This document shows positions 26,000-38,692 of a DNA stretch of 64,000 nt, piece by piece. Position 1 is the first letter of the stretch. Each line of letters starts with the position of its first letter. Both the position numbers and the translations under genes were made by a program. Origin of the DNA: CAVUMR01 sp963742715 (GTDB taxonomy: Bacteria > Actinomycetota > Actinomycetes > Mycobacteriales > Micromonosporaceae); contig CAVUMR010000002.1 of the NCBI GenBank assembly GCA_963742715.1, positions 1,116,001-1,180,000 of the forward strand, given 5' to 3'. The notes beneath the pieces were generated by a model. That model was not told where the DNA came from. It worked only from the letters and a program-made list of their open reading frames with translations, and made no database searches.

Positions 26000-26035
26000 C
26001 TGAGGCCCCGCCCGGATACCCGGGTGGGGCCTCAG
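26000..26035 (+). terminator. rpsA terminator
   Basis: A 16-bp stem CTGAGGCCCCGCCCGG / CCGGGTGGGGCCTCAG (one G-U type pair) with loop ATAC, 55 bp after the rpsA stop. Very stable and placed between rpsA and coaE. Confidence 0.85.
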
Positions 26036-26118
26036 TCCGGCTCCGCCGAGGTACGCCGCGGTCGCGCGTGCCCCGCTGGGCGGCGATTCGGAGGTCGGAT
26101 GTCGACGGCGGTGACCGG

Positions 26119-27348
26119 ATGCTGATGGTCGGCCTCACCGGCGGCATCGGCGCGGGTAAGAGTGCCGCGGCCGGAGCCCTGGCGGAACTCGGCGCGGTGG
26201 TCATCGACGCCGACCGGCTGGCCCGGGAGGTGGTCGAGCCGGGCACGGACGGGCTCGCCGAGGTCGTCGCGGCCTTCGGCTCCGAGGTGCTCGGCCCGGA
26301 CGGGGCGCTGGACCGCTCGCGGCTCGGCGAGACCGTGTTCGCCGATGACGACGCCCGGCGCCGGCTGGAGGCGATCATCCATCCGCGGGTGGCGGCGCGT
26401 ACCGCCGACCTGATCGCCGCGGCTCCGGACAGCGCGATCGTGGTGTACGACGTTCCGCTGCTGGTGGAGAACGATCTCGCGCCGGCGTACCACCTCGTGG
26501 TCGTGGTTGACGCTCCGGTCGACGTCCGGATGGCGCGGCTGGCCGCTCACCGGGGCATGTCCGCCGATACCGCGCGGGCCCGGATCGCGGCGCAGGCCAC
26601 CGACGAGCGGCGGGCCGAGGTCGCCGACGTGATCCTGGACAACTCCGGTACGCCCGAGCAACTGGCGGTGCAGGTCGGGTCGCTGTGGCGGGACCGGCTG
26701 GTGCCGTACGAGGCGAACGTGCGGCAGCGCCGCGTCGTCCGGCGCCCGGCGGAGGTACGGCTCGCACCGGCCGATCCGACCTGGCCGGCGCAGTACGAGC
26801 GGTTGGCGGTGCGGCTGCGGCGGGTACTGGGGGAGCGGGCGGTGACCGTCGACCACATCGGTTCCACCGCGATACCCGGGCTGCTCGCCAAGGACGTGAT
26901 CGATCTTCAGGTGGGCGTACCGGATCTCGCGCTGGTCGACGAGTCGGTCGACGAGCTGGCCGCGGCCGGCTTTCCGCCACTGCCGGGCGAGTGGTTCGAC
27001 AACCCGAAGTCCGTACCGGCCGGCGATGCGCCGGATGCCGCGACCTCGGAGGCGCGGAGCTGGCCGAAGCGGCTGCACGGCGGTGCCGATCCCGCTCGCG
27101 TGGTACACGTACACCTGCGGGTGGTCGGCTCGCCCGGCTGGCGGTACGCGCGGCTGTTCCGCGACTGGCTGCGGGCCTGTCCCGAGCCGCGGGAGCGGTA
27201 CGCCGCGGAGAAGCTCCGGTTGGCCGGTCTGTACCGGCGGACCGAGGAGTACGCCGAGGCCAAGGAACCGTGGTTCGACCGGGCCTGGCCGGAGGCGGAG
27301 AAGTGGGCGAAGTCGACCGGCTGGCAGCCGGGTGACACCACCGGCTGA
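26119..27348 (+). CDS. coaE: Dephospho-CoA kinase fused to a GrpB (UPF0157) domain
   Basis: A 409-aa fusion. Residues 1-200 are dephospho-CoA kinase, the last step of CoA synthesis (P-loop GLTGGIGAGKS, DADRLAREVVEPGTDG, HPRVAARTADLI, VVYDVPLLVEN, and a lid with HRGMSADTARARIAAQ). Residues about 225-400 are a GrpB/UPF0157 domain of the nucleotidyltransferase superfamily (VDHIGSTAIPGLLAKDVIDLQVGV; WPKRLHGGADPARVVHVHLR). The same fusion is known in mycobacteria (Rv1631), where the C-terminal domain aids folding or regulation. ATG 26119 is preferred to the earlier in-frame GTG; ATG 26125 is also possible. Confidence 0.95.
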   Translation: MLMVGLTGGIGAGKSAAAGALAELGAVVIDADRLAREVVEPGTDGLAEVVAAFGSEVLGPDGALDRSRLGETVFADDDARRRLEAIIHPRVAARTADLIAAAPDSAIVVYDVPLLVENDLAPAYHLVVVVDAPVDVRMARLAAHRGMSADTARARIAAQATDERRAEVADVILDNSGTPEQLAVQVGSLWRDRLVPYEANVRQRRVVRRPAEVRLAPADPTWPAQYERLAVRLRRVLGERAVTVDHIGSTAIPGLLAKDVIDLQVGVPDLALVDESVDELAAAGFPPLPGEWFDNPKSVPAGDAPDAATSEARSWPKRLHGGADPARVVHVHLRVVGSPGWRYARLFRDWLRACPEPRERYAAEKLRLAGLYRRTEEYAEAKEPWFDRAWPEAEKWAKSTGWQPGDTTG

Positions 27349-27706
27349 AGTTACGGGTAGGCCGCTTGCGTCGAGCCCGGGGGGCGCTCGCTGGTGACGA
27401 ATCACCAGGGCTGCATCCCCTCGTCCGGCGCCCGACCGGTGCCTTTGTGTCGGCTCGGTCGACATCCGAACGGCGCGCAAGCGGCCTACCGTCGCCGTCG
27501 AAGGTAACCCGGTGACCTAGTGCACACAACCCTGTTCCGGGGTGTCGAGCCGGTCGGCTGGTCACAGTTTGGTCGCCGCCATCCGTTCTGCGAAACCGTT
27601 GCGGTGATTGGCATCGATGAGTGGCGGGACGGCTCGCGCGCGCGGCCGCCGGGGCAGCCGACCGGCGTCGGCAGAACCTGTCACAGGCCGGGCGTACGGT
27701 GGCCTC
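27349..27706. other. Intergenic region coaE-uvrB (358 bp)
   Basis: Non-coding. Most of it is occupied by an unusual structured element (27356-27490, described separately). The remaining 200 bp should contain the uvrB promoter. I looked for a mycobacterial-type LexA box (CGAAC-n4-GTTCG) and did not find one. Confidence 0.6.
27356..27490. other. 135-bp element bounded by perfect 15-bp inverted repeats (structured RNA or MITE-like)
   Basis: The arms GGTAGGCCGCTTGCG (27356-27370) and CGCAAGCGGCCTACC (27476-27490) are exact reverse complements. GTTAC at 27350-27354 and GTAAC at 27504-27508 could extend the pairing. Inside are a perfect 7-bp hairpin CTGGTGA-CGAA-TCACCAG (27391-27408) and a weaker one around TGTCG/CGACA near 27447-27463. 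The whole would fold as a closed multibranch RNA. No target-site duplication is visible, so I cannot tell a structured RNA from a small transposable element. Confidence 0.6.
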
Positions 27707-29839
<2,133 letters not shown>

Positions 29840-29898
29840 CACCCGCGCCGTCCCGCCGCGCGCGTGCACCGGAATCGACAGGACGCGGTACGACCCGC

Positions 29899-30189
29899 TC
29901 ACCCGACGTCGGTGAAGTGCTCCACCCGCGGCGGGTCGGCGAAGTACGGCCCGATCAGCCCGCGCCACTTGCCGTACCGCTCGGTGGCCCGGAACTGCTC
30001 CTCGTGCGCCTCCACCGAGTCCCACTCGACCAGCAGTACGAACCGGGACGGAGACTCGATGCCGCGGGTCATCCGTACCGACCGGCAACCCGGGGTGCTG
30101 GTGACCAAAGAGCGTGCCGTCAGGTACGCCGTCGCGAAGTCGTCCTCCTGGCCGGCTTGTACCTCGAAGATGGCAATTTCGAGAACCAT
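29899..30189 (-). CDS. ABM-domain (antibiotic biosynthesis monooxygenase-like) protein
   Basis: A 96-aa protein with a single ferredoxin-like ABM domain: MVLEIAIFEVQAGQEDDFATAY, then RSVRMTRGIESPSRFVLLVEWDSVEAHEE, then a closing FRATERYGKWRGLIGPYF. Such proteins act in heme or quinone oxidation or have no known role. ATG 30189 is chosen because the domain begins there; the longer frame would run into the riboswitch-proximal region. It converges on uvrB and is divergent from the TerC transcript. Confidence 0.85.
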   Translation of the reverse strand: MVLEIAIFEVQAGQEDDFATAYLTARSLVTSTPGCRSVRMTRGIESPSRFVLLVEWDSVEAHEEQFRATERYGKWRGLIGPYFADPPRVEHFTDVG

Positions 30190-30258
30190 GCCGCCGAGCT
30201 TCCCATTCCGGCCATCCGCCAGCGATCCACTTCCTCGATCGTGGAGAATGGTCCTCAC

Positions 30259-30390
30259 AAGGAGGGGAGTACTCCCGCGCGGTGTGTTCGTCAGCACGGC
30301 CTACCGGTTGGTCCCGGTGCAGGGCCCGGACGCGCCGGTCGCCTAGGCGACGGAGGAGACCTCCGGTGTTGAGTCGCGGACGCCGGAGGT
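30259..30390 (+). promoter_or_regulatory. yybP-ykoY (Mn2+) riboswitch with RBS-sequestering platform
   Basis: The leader of the TerC gene starts AAGGAGGGGAGTACTCCC (from 30259) and carries GTCAGCACGGC, a central GC-rich arm, and the closing GGAGGAGACCTCCG (to 30365), which are the conserved ends and order of actinobacterial yybP-ykoY aptamers. CGGAGG (30351-30356) can pair with CCTCCG (30360-30365) in the aptamer form. Alternatively ACCTCCGG (30359-30366) pairs with CCGGAGGT (30383-30390), which contains the Shine-Dalgarno GGAGG 4 nt before the GTG start. The two hairpins exclude each other, implying translational switching. Confidence 0.82.
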
Positions 30391-30393
30391 TTC

Positions 30394-31386
30394 GTGAACG
30401 TACCAACCTGGACCTGGATCGCCACCCTTGTGGGTCTCACCGCACTGCTGTTGGTGGATCTGCTGATCATCGCGCGACGCCCGCACGAACCGTCACTGCG
30501 CGAGTGCGCGGTCTGGGTCGTCTTCTACGTCGGGCTGGCCGTCGTATTCGGACTCGGCCTGCTCGCGCTGTCCGGACCGGAGTACTCCGGTGAGTTCTTC
30601 GCCGGCTGGCTGACCGAGTACAGCCTGTCCATCGACAACCTGTTCGTCTTCGTGATCATCATGTCCCGGTTCGCGGTGCCGCGCGCGTACCAGCAGAAGG
30701 TCCTGCTGATCGGGATTGTGATCGCCCTGGTGATGCGGGGCGTATTCATCGCCGCGGGCGCCGCGGTGATCAACCGGTTCGTCTGGATCTTCTACATCTT
30801 CGGTGCGTTCCTGCTGTACACCGCCATCAAGCTCGCGTTGCACGGCGAGGAGAGCGGCGAGGACTTCCGGGAGAACGCGCTGATCCGGTGGACCCGTCGG
30901 GTGTTGCCGGTCACCGCCAACTATGACGGTGCCCGCATGGTGACCCGTACCGCGAATGGCCGCATGGTCACACCGATGCTCGTCGTCATGATCGCCATCG
31001 GCACCACCGACCTGCTGTTCGCGGTCGACTCGATCCCGGCGATCTTCGGTCTGACCAAGGAGGCGTACCTGGTCTTCACCGCCAACGTGTTCGCCCTGAT
31101 GGGCCTGCGGCAGCTGTACTTCCTGATCGGCGGGCTGCTGGACCGGTTGGTGTACCTCGGCCTCGGGCTGGCGGCGGTACTCGGCTTCATCGGGGTGAAG
31201 CTCGTGCTGGAGGCGCTGCACGAGAACAACCTGCCGTTCGTCAACAACGGCCAGCCGTTCGACTGGGCACCGCACGTACCGATCTGGTTGTCACTGGTGG
31301 TGATCGTGGCTGCCCTCGGTACGGCGACGCTGGCGAGCCTGGCCCGGACGGCCCGGGAGCGGCGCACCCTGACCCGCACGCGGTAG
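30394..31386 (+). CDS. TerC-family membrane protein, probable Mn2+ exporter
   Basis: A 330-aa integral membrane protein with about 8-9 helices. TerC marks are TEYSLSIDNLFVFVIIM near residue 75 and GTTDLLFAVDSIPAIFGLT near residue 205, whose acidic residues lie in the membrane and are proposed to bind metal. TerC proteins with yybP-ykoY leaders (Alx, YkoY) are linked to manganese export or to metallation of exported enzymes. GTG 30394 follows GGAGG in the riboswitch platform. The C-terminus is Arg/Thr-rich and cytosolic. Confidence 0.93.
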   Translation: MNVPTWTWIATLVGLTALLLVDLLIIARRPHEPSLRECAVWVVFYVGLAVVFGLGLLALSGPEYSGEFFAGWLTEYSLSIDNLFVFVIIMSRFAVPRAYQQKVLLIGIVIALVMRGVFIAAGAAVINRFVWIFYIFGAFLLYTAIKLALHGEESGEDFRENALIRWTRRVLPVTANYDGARMVTRTANGRMVTPMLVVMIAIGTTDLLFAVDSIPAIFGLTKEAYLVFTANVFALMGLRQLYFLIGGLLDRLVYLGLGLAAVLGFIGVKLVLEALHENNLPFVNNGQPFDWAPHVPIWLSLVVIVAALGTATLASLARTARERRTLTRTR

Positions 31387-31393
31387 CCGGCGA

Positions 31394-31424
31394 CGCGCGG
31401 CCGCCGTGGTGCGGTGGCCGCGCG
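31394..31424. terminator. Bidirectional terminator between TerC and NlpC/P60 genes
   Basis: A 12-bp stem CGCGCGGCCGCC / GGTGGCCGCGCG (one G-U type pair) with a 7-nt loop, 8 bp after the TerC stop and between two convergent genes. Confidence 0.7.
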
Positions 31425-31428
31425 GGCG

Positions 31429-31470
31429 GCCGGTGCCGTGCGGCCGGTGCCGTGCGGCCGGTGGCGTGCG
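31429..31470. repeat. Tandem repeat, 14 bp x 3
   Basis: GCCGGTGCCGTGCG at 31429-31442 and 31443-31456, and a one-mismatch copy at 31457-31470, between convergent genes. A simple slippage repeat. Confidence 0.8.
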
Positions 31471-31504
31471 ACCGTGCCGTATGGCCGTTGGGTGCGGCCG
31501 TGGC

Positions 31505-32440
31505 TCAGTCGACGGTGCGGTGGACCCCGGTCAGCATGCCCACCCGCTCGCCCTCGAGCCGCTCGTGTACGACCCGGCCGAGCTGGAACGACGCGTGCAC
31601 CATGTGCTCGTCGCCGGCGACCAGGCCGACGTGGTGGACGTGCTTGCCGTCCCGCGCGAAGAAGTACAGGTCGCCGGGGTGACCGTCGGCCGTCGGCAGC
31701 GGCTCGCTGGCCTGCGCCTGATCGTCGGCATCCCGCGGTACCTGCACGCCGAGTCGCCGGTGCGCGAGGTGTACCAGTCCGGAGCAGTCCACGCCGTACG
31801 CGGACAGCCCGCCCCACACGTACGGCACGTCGATGAGCCGCTCGGCGACCGCGAGTACCTCCTTGCGGCTGGGCGCGTGGGTCGGTGCCGGCGCCACGTC
31901 CGCCTGCCGTACCCAGGCCGGCTCGTCCGCGCCGGGCAACCGGACCGGCAGCCAGCCCCGTTCCACCGCGCCGGCCGTGGTGAGCCGGGTACCCATGGAC
32001 ACGCCGGCGAGGATCACGTCGCCGGCCGGACCGTCCCGCAGCGCGGCGGCGGTCGCGTCCACCACCACCGGTCGGCCGGCGCCGGTGCGACCGGTCGACT
32101 CGTCGTCGGCCGGTACCGGGGCCAGATGCGCGGTGGGGAGCCAGCCCGGATAGCCGCGCGGGTCGAGCTTGCCGGCCGGCTGTTCGACCGCGATGACCCG
32201 CGTCCAGTCCCCGCGTACCTCCTCGACCAGCACGGTTTCCCCCAGCAGCAGCTGGGTGAGCGTGCGGTCGGTGAGGTCGGCGCGACTCGCCGGGTCCATC
32301 GCGGCGACCCAGGCGCGTACGTCAGGCTGCGGCGCGATCGCCGGTGTGTCGACTGGTCGCACCGCTTCCGGTGAGGTCCATAGTGTCGCCACAGCCACTG
32401 CGACAACGGCGTCCCGCCCTGCCCGTACCGCCCCGGTCAC
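31505..32440 (-). CDS. NlpC/P60 cysteine peptidase, YkfC-like gamma-D-Glu-diaminoacyl endopeptidase
   Basis: A 311-aa peptidase. Two SH3b-like domains (about 55-110 and 120-185) precede the NlpC/P60 domain from about residue 190. Catalytic Cys219 is in VDCSGLV, and the His residues are in KHVHHVGLV (about 270) and EHMVHA. The architecture matches YkfC-type dipeptidyl peptidases that cut the D-Glu-diaminopimelate bond of muropeptides. I start at GTG 32440, since AGGAGG lies 5 nt upstream; an ATG at 32500 has no ribosome site. No convincing signal peptide, so it may act in the cytosol. It lies downstream of the epimerase gene, which fits muropeptide recycling. Confidence 0.88.
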   Translation of the reverse strand: MTGAVRAGRDAVVAVAVATLWTSPEAVRPVDTPAIAPQPDVRAWVAAMDPASRADLTDRTLTQLLLGETVLVEEVRGDWTRVIAVEQPAGKLDPRGYPGWLPTAHLAPVPADDESTGRTGAGRPVVVDATAAALRDGPAGDVILAGVSMGTRLTTAGAVERGWLPVRLPGADEPAWVRQADVAPAPTHAPSRKEVLAVAERLIDVPYVWGGLSAYGVDCSGLVHLAHRRLGVQVPRDADDQAQASEPLPTADGHPGDLYFFARDGKHVHHVGLVAGDEHMVHASFQLGRVVHERLEGERVGMLTGVHRTVD

Positions 32441-32624
32441 GGCGCCTCCTGTCCCGCTCGTTTGTTGCCGGCTCCACCGCACTGTGTCGCGGTTGGTCAT
32501 GCCGTACGCGACCGCTGCCGCGGACCGCGCTGGTGCTCTGACGGGCGACGATACCTACCCGTGACCAGTACATGTGCGCACCGCGCGGCTGCCTACGTAT
32601 ATCCGAATTGCCGAAGACGATCCA

Positions 32625-33698
32625 TCATATGAGTTTTTCGATGCCCAGGCCGGCTGCCGTGGGAAGTACGACCGTGGCTCCCTCGTACCGGATGCCGCCG
32701 ACGACCGGCGGATCGGCCAACCACCAGCCGGCGTCGAGGTCACTGACCGCTGTCGTGCCGTAACCGGCTACCAGACTCGCGGCGGCTCCCACCCCGATCG
32801 GGGACTCCATCATCGAGCCGACGACGGTGCCCATGCCCGCGGCGGCCGCCAGCTCGAGCAGGGTGCGCCCGACCGCGAGTCCACCGCACTTGGCCAGCTT
32901 GACGTTGACCATGTCCGCCGCCCGGTGCCGGATCACCTCGAGCAGGTCGCGGACGCCGTACACCGCCTCGTCGGCGAGCACCGGCGTGTCCACCCGGGCG
33001 GTCACGTACGCGAGCCCCTCGATGTCCGCCGCGGCCACCGGCTGCTCGACCAGTTCGACGTCGAGTCCGGCGTCCTCGATCGCGCGAATCGTCCGTACCG
33101 CCTCGCGCGGACTCCAGCCCTGGTTCGCGTCGAGCCGGATCACCACGTCCGGACCGACCGCCGCGCGGATCGCCCGGATCCGGTCCACGTCGGCCGGGCC
33201 GTTCGTACCGACCTTGATCTTCAGTACGTCGAAACCGTCCGAGACCCGCGCCCGCGCCGCTGCGGCCAGCTCGTCCGCGGTACCGACCGGCAACGTGACG
33301 TCGGTCGGTACCCGGTCGGCGGTGCCGCCCAGCAGCTGCGCCAGCGGTACGTCGAGCTGCCGGGCCAGCAGATCGTGTACGGCCATGTCGATCGCGCCCT
33401 TGGCGCCGTGGTTGCCGACCACGGCGCGCCGTACCGCACCGAGCAGGGCGTTGAGATCGGCCGGATCGCGCCCGGTGACGACGTCCCGCAGTGGCCCGGT
33501 CACACACGCCTCGGCACCCGCGAGTGACTCGCCGGTGACCTGCCAGACCTGGGGGGCCTCGCCGAAGCCGGACCTGCCGTCGGAGTCGACCAGCTCGACG
33601 ACCACCGTCTCGACCGTGGTGGTACGCCGCAGCGCGGTGACGAACGGGGTGTGCAACGGAGCGGACAGCCGTCGGGTACGCACGTCAACGATCGGCAC
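32625..33698 (-). CDS. Enolase-superfamily dipeptide epimerase, YkfB-like (L-Ala-D/L-Glu)
   Basis: A 357-aa enzyme of the muconate-lactonizing subgroup. The catalytic pair is Lys in VLKIKVG and Lys in VNVKLAKCGG; the metal ligands are Asp in VIRLDANQG, Glu in ELVEQPV and Asp in VLADEAVYG. This set, with the GSMMESPIG C-terminal loop, fits L-Ala-D/L-Glu epimerases that convert the muropeptide dipeptide to L-Ala-L-Glu for use as nutrient. Start GTG 33698 fits the family (MPIVDVRTRRL) but has a weak ribosome site. It lies between a beta-lactamase-like gene and the YkfC-like peptidase. Confidence 0.88.
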   Translation of the reverse strand: MPIVDVRTRRLSAPLHTPFVTALRRTTTVETVVVELVDSDGRSGFGEAPQVWQVTGESLAGAEACVTGPLRDVVTGRDPADLNALLGAVRRAVVGNHGAKGAIDMAVHDLLARQLDVPLAQLLGGTADRVPTDVTLPVGTADELAAAARARVSDGFDVLKIKVGTNGPADVDRIRAIRAAVGPDVVIRLDANQGWSPREAVRTIRAIEDAGLDVELVEQPVAAADIEGLAYVTARVDTPVLADEAVYGVRDLLEVIRHRAADMVNVKLAKCGGLAVGRTLLELAAAAGMGTVVGSMMESPIGVGAAASLVAGYGTTAVSDLDAGWWLADPPVVGGIRYEGATVVLPTAAGLGIEKLI

Positions 33699-33749
33699 AC
33701 CGCACTGTAGCTCAGCCGCCGTAGCCGCCCGCGCGGGCGAGCGCGGTGG

Positions 33750-34663
33750 TCAGAGGTCGTGCCGGTCGGCCCAGCTCGCCGCCGCGATGTCGGCCAGCAG
33801 CGCGCAGGCGGCCCGGTCGATCGCGCTGCCCTCGTCCGTCGCGTCCGCGGCCGGCGTGGTCGTGCAGCACACCAGCAGGTATGGCGGCGCGTCGGCGGGG
33901 AAGATCACCCCGGCGCCGTGCCGGACGCCGGTCACCCAGCCGTTCTTGTGCGCGATCCGCACGTCGGCCGGCAGGCCGGCGGCGATGTCCTCCCGGTGCT
34001 CCTGGGCGGACAGCACCTCGAGCATCTCCCGGCACGCGGCCGATGCGGCAACCGGTCGCAGGGAAGTCGCCCCACCGTCGGCCCGGGGCGCGGTCAATCC
34101 GTCCACCCCGAGCGCGATCGCACCGAGCAGGGCGGCCAGGTCCGCCGCGGTGACCAGGTTGTCCAGCCCGGCTTCGCGGGCCGCGGCGTCCTCGATGCCA
34201 CGGCTGACCGTGCTGTGCCGCGCGCCGACGTCCCGGAGTACCTGCTCGACCGCGGCCACCCCGACCTGCTCCAGGCACAGGTTGGTGGCGAGATTCGACG
34301 ACCGCACGATCATCCGGCGGGCCAGCCACCGGGCCGGTGCCCCGGCGCGCATCCGGGCCCACACCTCGTCGTCGTTGTCGTAGCTCTGGCGCATGACGAA
34401 GCGCCCGCCGCCCGGCAGTACCGAGGGGAAGTTGTCGTGTACCGGCACCTCGCGGTCCAGGTCGAGGCGTCCTTCTTCGGCCGCCCGGTACATCGCGACC
34501 AGTACCGCGACCTTCATCGTGCTGGCCGCGTAGTGGGTCGCGTCGGCGAGCCGGGTGTACGCCGGTGGCGACCCGAGCCGACCGCAGTACACCGACACGG
34601 TGCCGGGCATGGCGTCGATCCGGTCGGACAAGCCGGCCAGGTGCGGTACCGCCGCGGGCGCGG

Positions 34664-34667
<4 letters not shown>
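33750..34667 (-). CDS. Serine hydrolase, class A beta-lactamase-like
   Basis: A 305-aa member of the penicillin-recognising serine hydrolase fold. Nucleophile motif STMK (Ser49, Lys52), second motif SSN (Ser123-Asn125, where class A enzymes have SDN), and a third motif KNG in AHKNGWVTG where KTG is usual. There is no signal peptide, which argues against a classical periplasmic beta-lactamase. GTG 34667 overlaps the typA stop by 4 bp, so it is translated with typA. The next genes encode muropeptide enzymes, suggesting action on a cell-wall peptide or amide; this is inference. Confidence 0.87.
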
Positions 34668-36541
<1,874 letters not shown>

Positions 36542-36745
36542 GGGTCCATCCTCGCTGGCCCTCTGCGCGAGCGACCGGCCGGGTCGCCCGACGGTGCGCC
36601 CGGACACGCGCCGAACCGGGACGTCACCGGAAAAGCTCTGAAAGATGTCTTCATCGGACGACGTCCACATGGGAAACTATCGTCACTTTCGGAGAGCTTC
36701 AGGAAGTCAGCTGCTTTTCCGGTACCCATGTGACGAAGGAGCGCC

Positions 36746-37123
36746 ATGAGGGCGATACGGCTCGTGCTCGCGGTGGCGGTGGGCGCGGTGGGGGTCCTGG
36801 GAGTGGCGTCACCGGCCGCGGCGGACAGCTCCGTCTGCAGTAAGACCGGTTGCGCCGGCAAGGCCGCGTTCGTCTCGTACGGCGAGCATCTCAAGGTCAC
36901 CGATCAGACCGGCGACGGGCACTCCGCGGTCGCCGAGTACTGGCTGGAAGGCGGCACCGGTCCGTTCCAGGTGTGGAACCCGAACGGAACCGGCACGACG
37001 GTCGACGCCAACCTCGAGCTGGTCGAGGGCGACTGGATCTTCTATCACGTCTGCACCGGTGAGTACGGCTCGAAGACCATTGTGGCCGGCTCCTGTGGCG
37101 CCGGTGTCACCGACTACGCCTGA
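36746..37123 (+). CDS. Small secreted protein, function unknown
   Basis: A 125-aa protein with a clear signal peptide (residues 1-26, LVLAVAVGAVGVLGVASPAAA) and a mature part of about 99 residues. It has four cysteines (31, 36, 103, 117), enough for two disulfides, and a beta-rich pattern (HLKVTDQTGDGHSAVAEYWL). Proteins of this look are common in actinomycetes but have no known role. GAAGGAG precedes ATG 36746. Only 16 bp separate it from the PhoD gene, so they are probably co-transcribed, and both are exported. Confidence 0.85.
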   Translation: MRAIRLVLAVAVGAVGVLGVASPAAADSSVCSKTGCAGKAAFVSYGEHLKVTDQTGDGHSAVAEYWLEGGTGPFQVWNPNGTGTTVDANLELVEGDWIFYHVCTGEYGSKTIVAGSCGAGVTDYA

Positions 37124-37139
37124 GCGCCCGGGAGGAATC

Positions 37140-38663
37140 ATGGTCACCGTCAACCGTCGTACCTTCATCCTCGGTGGTCTCGGCGTCGCGGGCGCGGTCG
37201 CCACCAGCGGCTGGACCGGCAGCGCCGCGTTCGCCGCCATCGGGTACCCGTTCACACTCGGCGTCGCGTCCGGCGATCCGAGCCCGGACGGCTTCGTCCT
37301 GTGGACCCGACTGGCGCCGGCACCGCTCGCCGAGGACGGCATGGGCGGCATGCCGAACACCAACACCGACGTGACCTGGCAGGTCGCCAACGACCAGGCG
37401 TTCACCAGCATTGCCGCATCCGGCACCGTGACCGCCACGCCCGCGGAGGGGCACAGCCTGCACGTCGAGCCGACCGGGCTCGGCTCCGGCCGGGAGTACT
37501 TCTACCGGTTCATCACCGGCGCGCACGTGTCACCGGTCGGCCGCACCCGTACCGCGCCGGCGGCGGGCACCCTGCCGGCGCAGTTGAAGTTCAGCTTCGC
37601 CTCCTGTGCGCACTGGGAGAACGGCTGGTTCCACGCCTACCGGCATCTCGGGCAGGACAACCCTGACCTGATCCTGTTCCTCGGCGACTACATCTACGAG
37701 CAGCCGTCCAGCCGCAGTACCGACGTACGCGGCTACACCTATCCCAGCCAGATCCTCACGCTCGCCCAGTACCGGCAGCGGTACGCGCAGCACAAGACCG
37801 ATCCGAACCTGCAGTCGGCACACGCCGCCGCGCCGTGGGTCGTGGTACCGGACGACCACGAGGTGGAGAACAACTGGGCCGGCGGCAGCAGTACCACCAC
37901 CACCGCGCAGCGCACCGCGGCGTTCCAGGCGTACTGGGAGAACATGCCGTTGCGCCGCTCGGCGAAGCCGACCGGCGCCAGCATCCCGCTGTACCGGCGG
38001 CTCAGCTGGGGCACCCTGGCCCGGTTCCACATGCTCGACACGAGGCAGTTCCGCAGCGCGCAGGCGTCGGCGGACAACTGCACGCAGATGCGCGACCCGG
38101 CCCGGACCCTCACCGGCGCGGCCCAGGAGCAGTGGCTGCTGGACGGGCTGGCGCAGCACAACAGCACCTGGGACTTCCTCGGTCAGCAGGTGTTCTTCGC
38201 GCAGCGGGACGCGGACGGATCGTCGAGCACCTGCGATGTCAGCACCGACGCGTGGACCGGTTACGTCGAGTCCCGGGACCGGATCACCCAGGGCTGGGTG
38301 AACCGCGCGGTGCGCAATCCGGTGGTACTGACCGGAGACGTGCACTCGCACTACGCGGCGAACCTGCGGGTGAACTACTACGACCACTCGGCACCGATCG
38401 TCGGTGCCGAGTTCGTCACCGGGTCGATCACCTCGATCTCGGACGCGACGACGCCGTCGTCGACCTGGTGGGCGAACAACCCGCACGTGAAGTACTTCAG
38501 GAACCAGCACGGGTACGTCCGGGCAACCCTCACGCCGGCGCAGCTGACCGGCGAGTTCGTGGTCGTATCGAGCATCGCCGAGCCCGACCCGGCCAAGGTG
38601 ACCGCGTCGGTGAACAAGCGGTACAAGGTGCTCGACGGCCAGCCGGGCCTGGTCGACGCCTAG
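37140..38663 (+). CDS. phoD: PhoD-like alkaline phosphatase/phosphodiesterase, Tat-exported
   Basis: A 507-aa secreted metallophosphatase. The twin-arginine signal is NRRTFILGG (residues 5-13) with cleavage near AAFA. A small N-terminal beta domain (about 38-130) is followed by the PhoD catalytic domain: FSFASCAHWENGW, LILFLGDYIYEQ, VVPDDHEVENNW and VVLTGDVHSHYAA supply the Fe/Ca ligands of the family. It releases phosphate from phosphodiesters such as teichoic acids or nucleic acids. ATG 37140 follows GGGAGGAA. A strong hairpin ends the transcript at 38670. Confidence 0.95.
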   Translation: MVTVNRRTFILGGLGVAGAVATSGWTGSAAFAAIGYPFTLGVASGDPSPDGFVLWTRLAPAPLAEDGMGGMPNTNTDVTWQVANDQAFTSIAASGTVTATPAEGHSLHVEPTGLGSGREYFYRFITGAHVSPVGRTRTAPAAGTLPAQLKFSFASCAHWENGWFHAYRHLGQDNPDLILFLGDYIYEQPSSRSTDVRGYTYPSQILTLAQYRQRYAQHKTDPNLQSAHAAAPWVVVPDDHEVENNWAGGSSTTTTAQRTAAFQAYWENMPLRRSAKPTGASIPLYRRLSWGTLARFHMLDTRQFRSAQASADNCTQMRDPARTLTGAAQEQWLLDGLAQHNSTWDFLGQQVFFAQRDADGSSSTCDVSTDAWTGYVESRDRITQGWVNRAVRNPVVLTGDVHSHYAANLRVNYYDHSAPIVGAEFVTGSITSISDATTPSSTWWANNPHVKYFRNQHGYVRATLTPAQLTGEFVVVSSIAEPDPAKVTASVNKRYKVLDGQPGLVDA

Positions 38664-38669
38664 TGGCTC

Positions 38670-38692
38670 CGGCCGGTTTTTCCGACCGGCCG
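38670..38692 (+). terminator. phoD terminator
   Basis: Stem CGGCCGG / CCGGCCG with a 9-nt loop containing TTTTT, starting 7 bp after the phoD stop. Confidence 0.75.

Noticed and set aside
27541..27706. LexA/SOS box upstream of uvrB (and of uvrA at 46846-47292)
   Set aside because: I searched by eye for CGAAC-n4-GTTCG or close variants and found none convincing.
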